From assembly GCA_964542855.1 (NCBI GenBank), contig CAZIWJ010000080.1:1-13147 (forward strand): a stretch of 13,147 nt of DNA. Reading direction: 5' to 3'. Origin of the DNA: CAZIWJ01 sp964542855. GTDB lineage: Bacteria; Bacteroidota; Bacteroidia; Cytophagales; Cyclobacteriaceae. The position numbers and the translations under genes are program-made. Each line of letters opens with the position of its first letter. The stretch's first letter is position 1. This document shows, piece by piece, positions 1 through 6,628 of this stretch. The notes under the pieces were generated by a model. It was given only the letters and a program-made list of their open reading frames with translations, had not been told where the DNA came from and searched no databases.

Positions 1-45
1 CCACCGAGATCTACACTCTTTCCCTACACGACGCTCTTCCGATCT
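1..45 (+). other. Illumina TruSeq universal adapter (artefact)
   Basis: The first 45 bases, beginning CCACCGAGATCTACACTCTT and ending in GCTCTTCCGATCT, are identical to the last 45 bases of the 58-base Illumina TruSeq universal (P5/read 1) adapter as I know it. The text ends exactly at the ligation junction GATCT, and genomic sequence starts at base 46. This is untrimmed library sequence, not part of the organism, and it means the contig end here is a read end rather than a verified chromosomal join. Confidence 0.98.
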
Positions 46-257
46 CCTGGAAATTGGTTACTGCTTACCGGGTAAATAGTAAGGGCGAGCAAAAGCCGCT
101 ACTCGAGGAAAATATTTTACCCAGCAACTACCTTGAGGTAACCGGTAACGAGCCTTACCTTTTACAGGCTATTTTGTTTATGGCGCTGGGCATAGCGCTG
201 GTAGTACTTATTGAAAAACTGGCTTCGACCAGTGAAAGAAAAAACGTAACGTATTAA
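46..257 (+). CDS. C-terminal fragment of a membrane protein, unrecognised
   Basis: This is the 3' end of a gene whose 5' part is missing. The frame is open from the adapter junction (in-frame codons TGG AAA TTG from base 48) to the TAA at 255-257, giving about 70 residues, so the TTG at 54 should not be read as a true start. A charged, probably extracytoplasmic stretch is followed by one hydrophobic segment (LLQAILFMALGIALVVLI) and a short polar tail, so the protein likely ends with a C-terminal membrane anchor. It lies 9 bases upstream of the MoxR ATPase ATG, so the two are almost certainly co-transcribed and possibly translationally coupled. MoxR genes often sit with membrane or periplasmic partners, but this fragment does not identify a family. 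Confidence 0.75.
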
Positions 258-266
258 TATACCATC

Positions 267-1256
267 ATGGATCAGCATTACGATTCCGATCTTAAAAAAG
301 AACATCAGCAGAAAATTAAATCGGTTTTCTCGGAAGTGGGTAAAGTTGTGGTAGGGCAGCAGTACATGGTAAACCGCCTGCTTATCGGGCTGTTCACCCA
401 GGGGCACATCCTGCTTGAAGGGGTGCCCGGCCTGGCGAAAACACTCACCGTAAATACTTTGGCCCAGGTGTTACACCTCGATTTTCAACGCATTCAGTTC
501 ACGCCCGATTTACTGCCGGCCGATTTAATCGGTACCATGATATACAACCAGCAAAAATCAGAATTTGAAGTAAAGAAGGGGCCTATTTTTTCCAACATCA
601 TTTTGGCCGATGAAATTAACCGTTCGCCGGCAAAAGTACAGTCGGCTCTGCTGGAATCCATGCAGGAGAAGCAGGTTACTATCGGCGAAACTACCTTTGG
701 CCTGGATCGTCCATTCCTGGTGCTGGCTACCCAGAACCCGGTAGACCAGGAAGGAACTTACCCGCTGCCGGAAGCGCAGGTAGACCGATTCATGATGAAA
801 GTGTACGTAGACTACCCTACGAAGCAAGAAGAACTGGAAATCATGCGCCGGATGTCGAACATGAGTTTTAACAACAAGGTTGAACCCGTACTTTCTAAAG
901 AAGATATCCAGGCTGTTAAAAAGGAAATTAACTCGGTAAAGATTAATGAATCGCTAGAGCAATACATTATTGAACTGGTTTTTGCTACCCGCAACCCGAA
1001 AGAATACGGGCTCAATGATTTGGAAAACTACATTACCTTCGGAGTGTCTCCGCGGGCCAGCATTAATTTAAACCTGGCTGCGCGGGCCATCGCTTACTTC
1101 GATGAACGCGATTACGTATTACCGGAAGATATTAAAGAGATAGCCTACGACGTACTGAATCACCGTATTTTATTAAACTACGAAGCCGAGGCCGATGAAA
1201 TCAGTCCACGAGACATTATTCAGGCTATCCTGGGAAAAGTAGCAATAAATCGGTAA
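267..1256 (+). CDS. moxR: MoxR-family AAA+ ATPase
   Basis: A cytoplasmic AAA+ ATPase of the MoxR group (AAA_3 core plus AAA lid), 329 residues, the normal full length. Visible motifs: Walker A GVPGLAKT at about 52-59, Walker B IILADEIN at 111-118, sensor 1 ATQNP at 154-158, an arginine-finger region VDRF near 172, and a sensor 2 segment GVSPRAS at 259-265. MoxR proteins are thought to act as chaperone-like remodelers that help mature or activate partner proteins, often with VWA or DUF58 proteins. Here the upstream partner is a truncated membrane protein, and no DUF58 or VWA gene follows: the next 205 bases are non-coding. The ATG at 267 is the natural start, 9 bases after the previous stop, with no clear Shine-Dalgarno. 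The target protein is unknown. Confidence 0.95.
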   Translation: MDQHYDSDLKKEHQQKIKSVFSEVGKVVVGQQYMVNRLLIGLFTQGHILLEGVPGLAKTLTVNTLAQVLHLDFQRIQFTPDLLPADLIGTMIYNQQKSEFEVKKGPIFSNIILADEINRSPAKVQSALLESMQEKQVTIGETTFGLDRPFLVLATQNPVDQEGTYPLPEAQVDRFMMKVYVDYPTKQEELEIMRRMSNMSFNNKVEPVLSKEDIQAVKKEINSVKINESLEQYIIELVFATRNPKEYGLNDLENYITFGVSPRASINLNLAARAIAYFDERDYVLPEDIKEIAYDVLNHRILLNYEAEADEISPRDIIQAILGKVAINR

Positions 1257-1274
1257 ACACAAACATCTAATGAC

Positions 1275-1300
1275 ACACAAACCCATTCAAATGGTTGTGT
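1275..1300 (+). repeat. Imperfect inverted repeat after moxR
   Basis: ACACAA (1275-1280) pairs with TTGTGT (1295-1300), and CCAT (1283-1286) with ATGG (1291-1294). There is a two-base bulge (AC) on the left arm and a TCAA loop. It lies 18 bases after the moxR stop, where a terminator would be expected, but no run of T follows, so intrinsic termination is doubtful. It may instead act as a 3' end stabilising or Rho-associated structure. Confidence 0.35.
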
Positions 1301-1313
1301 AGCCAACTGTATG

Positions 1314-1360
1314 TTAACAAATCTTAACATATCTGCTCCAATCTTAAAAAATCGTTAACG
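1314..1360 (+). promoter_or_regulatory. Phased TTAACA-like half-site array, candidate OmpR/PhoB-type operator
   Basis: Four related hexamers occur in the same orientation: TTAACA at 1314-1319, TTAACA at 1324-1329, TTAAAA at 1344-1349 and TTAACG at 1355-1360. Start-to-start distances are 10, 20 and 11 bases, so all lie on about the same face of the helix, and the 20-base step leaves room for one degenerate unit. Three are preceded by ATC. Tandem half-sites with a period of 10-11 bases are the known pattern for OmpR/PhoB-family regulators; the Bacillus PhoP box is also built on TTAACA-like units. The array ends about 30 bases upstream of a weak -7 element and so sits where an activator would bind. 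That a PhoB-like protein binds here is inference. Confidence 0.4.
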
Positions 1361-1391
1361 TACAATATCATCCCTTTTCTCATAGTTTAAA

Positions 1392-1399
1392 GACCTTTG
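1392..1399 (+). promoter_or_regulatory. Candidate -7 element of the lipoprotein gene promoter
   Basis: GACCTTTG matches the Bacteroidota -7 consensus TAnnTTTG except at the first base. No TTG is present 19-21 bases upstream, where the -33 element should be (around 1369-1372). Initiation would fall near 1403-1406, giving a leader of about 56-60 bases that begins with the hairpin at 1409-1435. A lone -7 without a -33 behind a half-site array fits an activator-dependent promoter, but a single short match can occur by chance. Confidence 0.3.
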
Positions 1400-1408
1400 T
1401 GGGTACAA

Positions 1409-1435
1409 AAAGAGGCGGTAATAACCCGCTTTTTT
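1409..1435 (+). terminator. Hairpin with U-tract in the lipoprotein gene leader
   Basis: The core stem is GCGG (1415-1418) with CCGC (1426-1429) around a TAATAAC loop. It extends outward by A-T and G-T pairs into the flanking purine-rich run, and six T residues lie at 1430-1435. The form is that of an intrinsic terminator. Its place is odd: about 150 bases after moxR but only 26 bases before the next ATG. It could be a late moxR terminator, an insulator or attenuator, or a 5' stem-loop that stabilises the lipoprotein mRNA. Confidence 0.5.
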
Positions 1436-1461
1436 ACTAATAAAAAACTTTAACTCTAACT

Positions 1462-3561
1462 ATGAGAAAATTATCTCTTACACTGCTAATGTCGCTAGGT
1501 TTAATGGTGGCATTTTTTGCTTGTGATGACGACGAACCAACGGAAGATCCCACGCCGAACATCTCAAGTGTATCTCCAACCTCTGCTGCGGTTGGTGATG
1601 AAATTACTATTTCCGGAACTAACTTCGGTAGTGCTCCTTCGGTAACGGTAGGGGGTACTTCTGCTCCGGTAAGTACATCAACAGCAACTTCTATCACAGC
1701 TGAAGTTCCGCAGGTATCTGCCGGCGCCCAGGATGTAGTAGTTACCGCTGGTGGCCAGGCTTCCAACGCTGTTTCTATTACGGTAGAGGATGGTGATGGA
1801 ACTGAGCCAACTCAAAACATAGTTGAACTTGCACAGGCTACAACCGGATTGGAAACACTGGTTACGGCGGTTACTACCGCTGAATTAGCTGAAACCCTCG
1901 GAGGTGAAGGTGATTTTACGGTGTTTGCTCCAACTAGTGATGCCTTCCAGGCTACTTTCGATGCACTCGGTATTGGGCTAGATGACCTTACTCCTGAAGT
2001 TTTAGCAAGCATATTGCTCGATCACGTGGTAGCCGGTGAAGTACGGGCAAGTAGCATTAGCGACGGACAGCAAATTGAAACCCTGGGTGGATCTGTTCTT
2101 ACCGCCACTGTTGCTGACGGTACGGTTACCGTAGGCGGCGGCGTGGTAACCACTGCTGACGTTGGCGCCACTAACGGCATTGTTCACGTAGTTGATGCAG
2201 TTGTTGGTGGAGAAGTATCGGTTAACGACGACGCGCTTACCACAGAAGAATATTATTGGACACCCAATAACACGTACAAGGTCGATGGCCTTACTTTCGT
2301 TGAAGACGGAGGAGTATTGAATATTGTACGTGGTACGCGAGTAGAATTCTTAACCAGAGATAACTCAACTAACAATGCAACTTCCGCATTGATTATTGCG
2401 CGAGGCGCCCAAATTTTTGCGGAAGGTTCCGAAGTAGCTCCAATTGTTATGACATCTGAAGCAGACAATGGAACGCTGTCTCCTCGCGATTTTGGGCAGT
2501 GGGGTAGTCTGGTGGTTCTTGGAAGGGCCAACTCTTACGATGAACAGTTCAACGATCTGCAAATTGAAGGGCTCAGCACAAATGAAACCCGTGCGCAGTA
2601 CGGCGGCGATATCGATGATGATAATTCAGGAGTACTCCGGTATGTATCCATTCGGTACACGGGCGTTGCGCTCGACGGTGTATCCGGAAATGAAATTCAG
2701 GGACTTACCATTGGTGGTATAGGTTCTGGTACAACCATCGAGTACATAGATATTTATTCCTCTGCCGATGATGGGGTAGAAATATTCGGGGGTACTGTAA
2801 ATATAAATCACATTTCAGTGGCTTATGCCTCCGATGATGCCTTCGATTTCGATAGCGGATGGAGAGGAACCGGGCAGTTCCTGTTTGCCTTGCAACGCGA
2901 AACACCTGCTGACAGCGACTACGATCACGCCGGCGAATGGGACGGAACAAACCCTGATGATGCGCCGCTGTTTGCTGCGCCTAACTTAGTGAACGCTACT
3001 TTTATTGGTCCCGGACAGGACGGAAGTGAGCGCCAACGAGCTATAATTATGCGCGACGGCTTTGCTGGAAAGTTGGTTAATTCATTGCTGGTCGACTTTC
3101 CCGGTAAGTTTATACAAGTAGAAGATCGCTCGGGAGATGTACCTGATTCTTACGGACGCTTAACCAATCCAACAGATGGTTTTCAAACTGAACTTTTAAG
3201 TAACACTTTATCTGCTTTCGGAGATTGGTCTTCAGAAGGATTTGTTAGCGTGGTTGAAAGTGCGGTGGAAACAGACGACAACGATAACGTTACTTTCACG
3301 GGTGCTGTTGATGACGTGGTAAGTGAACTAGATGATAACGACAATGAATACCTTCAAGATATTGCTGTAGCTGGTATTGGCAGAGAGCCGGGCGCTGGTT
3401 CGCTCGATCCTACACCGACAAGCGGGGTATCAACTGCCGTTTCTGATTTAGGTGATGGTCGCCTGGAAACTGTAAGCTATCGCGGAGCATTTGCTCCCGG
3501 GGAAACCCCCTGGATCTTTGGTTGGACTACGTTGTCAGACGAAGGAATTACAGTTGAATAA
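1462..3561 (+). CDS. Surface lipoprotein with IPT/TIG, fasciclin and large beta-rich domains; partner of the TonB-dependent receptor
   Basis: A 699-residue lipoprotein. Residues 1-20 form a type II signal peptide with lipobox FFAC, and C21 is followed directly by DDDEP, an acidic tail typical of Bacteroidota lipoproteins sent to the outer face of the outer membrane. Residues about 31-109 are an IPT/TIG immunoglobulin-like domain (ISSVSPTSAAVGDEITISG...NFG). Residues about 117-240 are a single FAS1 fasciclin domain, with FTVFAPTSDAF at 152-162 and GIVHVVDAVV at 229-238. The rest is a long beta-rich, Asp/Gly-rich region that looks like a right-handed beta-helix (repeated DDGVEIFGGTVNI / SDDAFDFDSGW style strands), of a kind I associate with genes beside TonB-dependent receptors. 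No type IX sorting domain is seen at the C-terminus. IPT and FAS1 suggest adhesion or ligand binding; the substrate is unknown. Confidence 0.85.
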   Translation: MRKLSLTLLMSLGLMVAFFACDDDEPTEDPTPNISSVSPTSAAVGDEITISGTNFGSAPSVTVGGTSAPVSTSTATSITAEVPQVSAGAQDVVVTAGGQASNAVSITVEDGDGTEPTQNIVELAQATTGLETLVTAVTTAELAETLGGEGDFTVFAPTSDAFQATFDALGIGLDDLTPEVLASILLDHVVAGEVRASSISDGQQIETLGGSVLTATVADGTVTVGGGVVTTADVGATNGIVHVVDAVVGGEVSVNDDALTTEEYYWTPNNTYKVDGLTFVEDGGVLNIVRGTRVEFLTRDNSTNNATSALIIARGAQIFAEGSEVAPIVMTSEADNGTLSPRDFGQWGSLVVLGRANSYDEQFNDLQIEGLSTNETRAQYGGDIDDDNSGVLRYVSIRYTGVALDGVSGNEIQGLTIGGIGSGTTIEYIDIYSSADDGVEIFGGTVNINHISVAYASDDAFDFDSGWRGTGQFLFALQRETPADSDYDHAGEWDGTNPDDAPLFAAPNLVNATFIGPGQDGSERQRAIIMRDGFAGKLVNSLLVDFPGKFIQVEDRSGDVPDSYGRLTNPTDGFQTELLSNTLSAFGDWSSEGFVSVVESAVETDDNDNVTFTGAVDDVVSELDDNDNEYLQDIAVAGIGREPGAGSLDPTPTSGVSTAVSDLGDGRLETVSYRGAFAPGETPWIFGWTTLSDEGITVE

Positions 3562-3580
3562 GTTATAACACATTAATATT

Positions 3581-3614
3581 GGCCTGCTTGCATTCAGTAA
3601 GCAGGCCATTTTTT
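3581..3614 (+). terminator. Strong intrinsic terminator between lipoprotein and receptor genes
   Basis: A perfect 9-base stem, GGCCTGCTT (3581-3589) with AAGCAGGCC (3599-3607), closes a 9-base loop and is followed after one A by six T residues (3609-3614). It lies 19 bases after the lipoprotein stop and 42 bases before the receptor ATG. It should cut most transcripts after the lipoprotein, so the receptor depends on partial read-through or on a promoter that I cannot identify in the remaining 42 bases. Confidence 0.9.
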
Positions 3615-3656
3615 GTTTAAAGCAAAAAATAAGCGTCTATAAATAAATTTACTCAC

Positions 3657-6572
3657 ATGATGTTCATCGAATTAGCTAAGAGAGTTCTGGTAATGAGCTT
3701 AATTGGCACTTGTTTTGTTTTCTCTGCCTTTGCACAGCAAGGGAAAATAGCGGGGCAAATTATTGATGCCGAAACCGGAGAAGAATTAATTGGGGCTACC
3801 GTTCAGGTAGTAGGTACGTCTAAAGGAGCCGTGGCCGACATTAACGGTAATTACTTGCTTAGTCTTGATCCCGGGTCATACACACTAAAAGTTAGTTACG
3901 TATCGTACGCTACTCAAAAGGTTGAAGGGGTTGAAATACTAGCGGATAAAAATACCACACTCGATTTCTCACTGGGTACCGGTAATGAATTAAACGAAAT
4001 AGTGGTAACGGCAGAAGCTATTCAGGACAATGACGTGGCCTTATTGAAAATGCAAAAGCAAGCACTGTCCGTTCAGGATGGTATTTCAAATCGGGAACTT
4101 AATCGTATTGGGGCGTCTAATGCTGCTGAATCGGTTAAAAACGTAACTGGTGCTTCGTTAGAGGGAGGAAAATACATTTTGTTGCGTGGTTTGGGCGATC
4201 GTTATTCCATTACGCAGTTAAACGGAGTTACATTACCCAGTACCGACCCTTACCGCAACAGCACCAGCCTGGATTTAATACCGTCTAACGCCATTGAAAA
4301 TTTAATTACCGTAAAAACATTTACACCCGACCAGCCGGGTAACTTCACCGGAGGAAAAGTTGATGTAACCACTCGATCACTTCCTGATGCCTTTTATTTA
4401 AATGTAGGTTTGTCGTTAGGATATAACACCAATGCCAGCCTGAACGAACAGTTTCAGTTCGATCCTAACCGGAATAGCGTACTAACCGGCTACGACGACG
4501 GCACCCGGGCCCTTCCGGAAGTGGTGGCGCAAAATTCCCAGGCCTTGTTTGGCGGACAACAATTACAGCGGCAAGGTCGTAGTCCGGAAAATGTTGAGCA
4601 GCGTACAATTATTAATGAAACGGCAGATGCATTAAGTAAAACCAGGTTTGTACCCGTTCAGGAAGCAGCCCCTATGAATTATGGACTTAGCGTAGCGTTT
4701 GGCAACCAGGAATCGTTAGGAGAACAAAGAATAGGATACAACATAGGCTTAACTTACTCGCGCACGCTCGACTACTACGAAAATGCACGAAAAGGGATAT
4801 TCGATAACCTGGGTGGTGGTGCCGGTGATCTTAACCCCGAACAGGAACTATCCTGGAATTACAGCCAGGATGAAGCCCAGGTAGGAGCACTGGCTACTCT
4901 ATCTTACCAGATGTCTTCAAATGATGAAATTACGCTTACCAATTTATACAATCACATTGGCACCAATAGCGTTGATTACGCCAGAGGATTTTGGAGTAGT
5001 GTAGGTTCTGATTTTGATTTCCAGAATTACTCCATTCTTTTTCGTGAGCGGGAATTGAATAATTTGCGATTGAGTGGAAAGCACTTTTTAGAAAACGTAA
5101 ATGGGATAAAAATAAACTGGTCGGCAGGTTATGTTGTTTCGTCTCAGGTACTACCCGATTACCGTCAGTTCGGTTTTGTAACCAGTGATGGAAACGATGG
5201 ATCCACGAACTACTCTATTCCTACAGCCGAAATTGGTCGTAGGCCTACCCACTTTTTCCGCGATCTTCAAGACGAACAATACAACCTGAAGCTCGATGTA
5301 GAAATTCCACTTGGAGAGGATACAGATAACCTGGTAAAACTGGGAGGGCTGTATTCTACTAAACAACGTACTTTCGAGGAACAGCAGTTTTCTCTTGCTA
5401 CTGAAAACTTTCAGGGACGATTCAACGATCAGTATGTGTTTTTTAACCAGGCTAATGGCGACTTCAACACCTATTTTGGTTCTGAAAACACCGGAGTAGT
5501 ACAGGATAATGAAGGTCAGGTATTTGGTTTTGGAAACTATTATGTGAACCGTTCTGCTGCCAGCAACAGTTACGACGGAGAGGAAACAGTTTCAGCAGCT
5601 TACGTAATGGCTTCGTACCGTCTGGCGCCCAGCCTAAAGGCAATTGGCGGGGTACGAATGGAAATTACCGACCAGCTGGCCCAAAGCCAAGACACTACCC
5701 TGGCACCGGCAACGGTAAATGAGACAGACTTTTTGCCAAGTGTTAACTTAATCTATAACATCACGGATAAATCGAACCTGCGAGTAGCTTACAGCCGTAC
5801 GCTTGCCCGACCTAACGTGAGGGAAATTTCTCCCTTTTCAGCAATAGCCTCGGCCAACGATCCGCGGTTTACCGGTAACCCTGACCTGCAACGAACAATT
5901 ACCGCTAATTACGATTTGCGTTATGAAATTTATCCTTCGCCAAGAGATTTGTTTGCAGTGAGTTTTTACTACAAAGAATTTACTGATGCTATTGTATTCC
6001 AGCTAATACCGGGTATTGGTGGAACGGTAACAGAAATTAAGCCTACCAATGTAGATCGGGCTGTGGTTGCCGGTGGTGAGGTAGAGTTCAGGAAATCGCT
6101 CGATTTTATTACTCCGGCACTGGAAAATTTCAGGGTGGCTGCTAATTTCTCTTACATCTTTTCGCAGGTTGATAAGGGCGAAGAAGAATTAAGAGCAATT
6201 AATGATAGCGGACGTGATATAGCGAAAACCCGGCCATTTCAGGGGCAGTCGCCATACCTGGTTAACGTGGCTTTATTTCACAATTGGACCCGGCTAAACT
6301 GGGAAAATGCACTAACCCTCAACGTATTTGGTGAGCGTATATCCTACATTACTAATGCGCTAACCCCCGATGTGTACGAACAGCCACGACCTATTCTTAA
6401 TTTCACTTCCCGAAAGCAACTTGGCAAACAATTTGAACTGGGCTTTAAAATAAAAAATATGTTAGATGCTACGTACCTGGAGGAATTCGGCCGGGATAAT
6501 AACGGGCAGTTTCCTTTTCGTTCTTCCACCCGCGGAACAACTTACAGCCTGTCAGTAAATTACAGCTTTTAA
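3657..6572 (+). CDS. TonB-dependent outer membrane receptor with N-terminal carboxypeptidase-like domain
   Basis: A 971-residue outer membrane import channel energised by TonB-ExbBD. Residues 1-26 are a signal peptide ending SAFA. Residues about 29-106 are a CarboxypepD_reg-like beta-sandwich (GKIAGQIIDAETGEELIGATV...DINGNYLL), the usual Bacteroidota extension. A TonB-box-like NEIVVTAEA lies at 113-121. The plug spans about 135-245 and contains the LRGLGDRYSITQLNGVTLPS motif and the TFTPDQPGNFTGGKVDV segment seen in many receptors of this type. The rest is a 22-strand beta-barrel by family, ending in the expected C-terminal Phe (VNYSF). Two Met codons start the ORF; either 3657 or 3660 could be used. 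It lies downstream of a surface lipoprotein, suggesting a capture-and-import pair, but lacks a SusD partner, so it is not a classic SusC. Substrate unknown. Confidence 0.93.
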   Translation: MMFIELAKRVLVMSLIGTCFVFSAFAQQGKIAGQIIDAETGEELIGATVQVVGTSKGAVADINGNYLLSLDPGSYTLKVSYVSYATQKVEGVEILADKNTTLDFSLGTGNELNEIVVTAEAIQDNDVALLKMQKQALSVQDGISNRELNRIGASNAAESVKNVTGASLEGGKYILLRGLGDRYSITQLNGVTLPSTDPYRNSTSLDLIPSNAIENLITVKTFTPDQPGNFTGGKVDVTTRSLPDAFYLNVGLSLGYNTNASLNEQFQFDPNRNSVLTGYDDGTRALPEVVAQNSQALFGGQQLQRQGRSPENVEQRTIINETADALSKTRFVPVQEAAPMNYGLSVAFGNQESLGEQRIGYNIGLTYSRTLDYYENARKGIFDNLGGGAGDLNPEQELSWNYSQDEAQVGALATLSYQMSSNDEITLTNLYNHIGTNSVDYARGFWSSVGSDFDFQNYSILFRERELNNLRLSGKHFLENVNGIKINWSAGYVVSSQVLPDYRQFGFVTSDGNDGSTNYSIPTAEIGRRPTHFFRDLQDEQYNLKLDVEIPLGEDTDNLVKLGGLYSTKQRTFEEQQFSLATENFQGRFNDQYVFFNQANGDFNTYFGSENTGVVQDNEGQVFGFGNYYVNRSAASNSYDGEETVSAAYVMASYRLAPSLKAIGGVRMEITDQLAQSQDTTLAPATVNETDFLPSVNLIYNITDKSNLRVAYSRTLARPNVREISPFSAIASANDPRFTGNPDLQRTITANYDLRYEIYPSPRDLFAVSFYYKEFTDAIVFQLIPGIGGTVTEIKPTNVDRAVVAGGEVEFRKSLDFITPALENFRVAANFSYIFSQVDKGEEELRAINDSGRDIAKTRPFQGQSPYLVNVALFHNWTRLNWENALTLNVFGERISYITNALTPDVYEQPRPILNFTSRKQLGKQFELGFKIKNMLDATYLEEFGRDNNGQFPFRSSTRGTTYSLSVNYSF

Positions 6573-6602
6573 AAACTAATTTATAGACGACTAACGTTTA
6601 AG

Positions 6603-6628
6603 GCGTCGGTATTGCCGGCGCTTTTTTT
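6603..6628 (+). terminator. Intrinsic terminator of the receptor gene
   Basis: GCGTCGG (6603-6609) pairs with CCGGCGC (6615-6621), with one G-T pair, around a TATTG loop, followed by seven T residues (6622-6628). It lies 30 bases after the receptor stop. The T-tract runs into the TAA (6627-6629 on the - strand) of the convergent exporter gene. Read on the - strand the hairpin is followed by TTAAAC, not a T-run, so it looks one-directional. Confidence 0.85.

Noticed and set aside
54..257. A 67-residue small protein starting at the TTG at 54
   Set aside because: The frame is open upstream to the adapter junction, so this is the tail of a truncated gene and the start is arbitrary.
1275..1300. 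Intrinsic terminator for moxR
   Set aside because: The inverted repeat is bulged and followed by AGCCAACTG, not a T-run, so I list it only as a repeat.
1437..1766. Antisense frame of 109 codons over the lipoprotein 5' end
   Set aside because: It is a shadow of the lipoprotein gene; its Thr/Ser/Val-rich translation mirrors the sense Gly/Thr/Val codons and shows no start context or family.
3616..3656. A standard promoter for the TonB-dependent receptor
   Set aside because: The closest -7-like strings (TATAAATA, TAAATTTA) lack the TTTG end, and the only upstream TTG is at the wrong spacing (22 and 28 bases) inside the terminator T-tract.
3657..6572. The receptor as a classic SusC protein with a SusD partner
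   Set aside because: The neighbouring lipoprotein has IPT, FAS1 and beta-rich regions rather than a helical SusD fold, and the plug motif is of the LRGLGDRY type.
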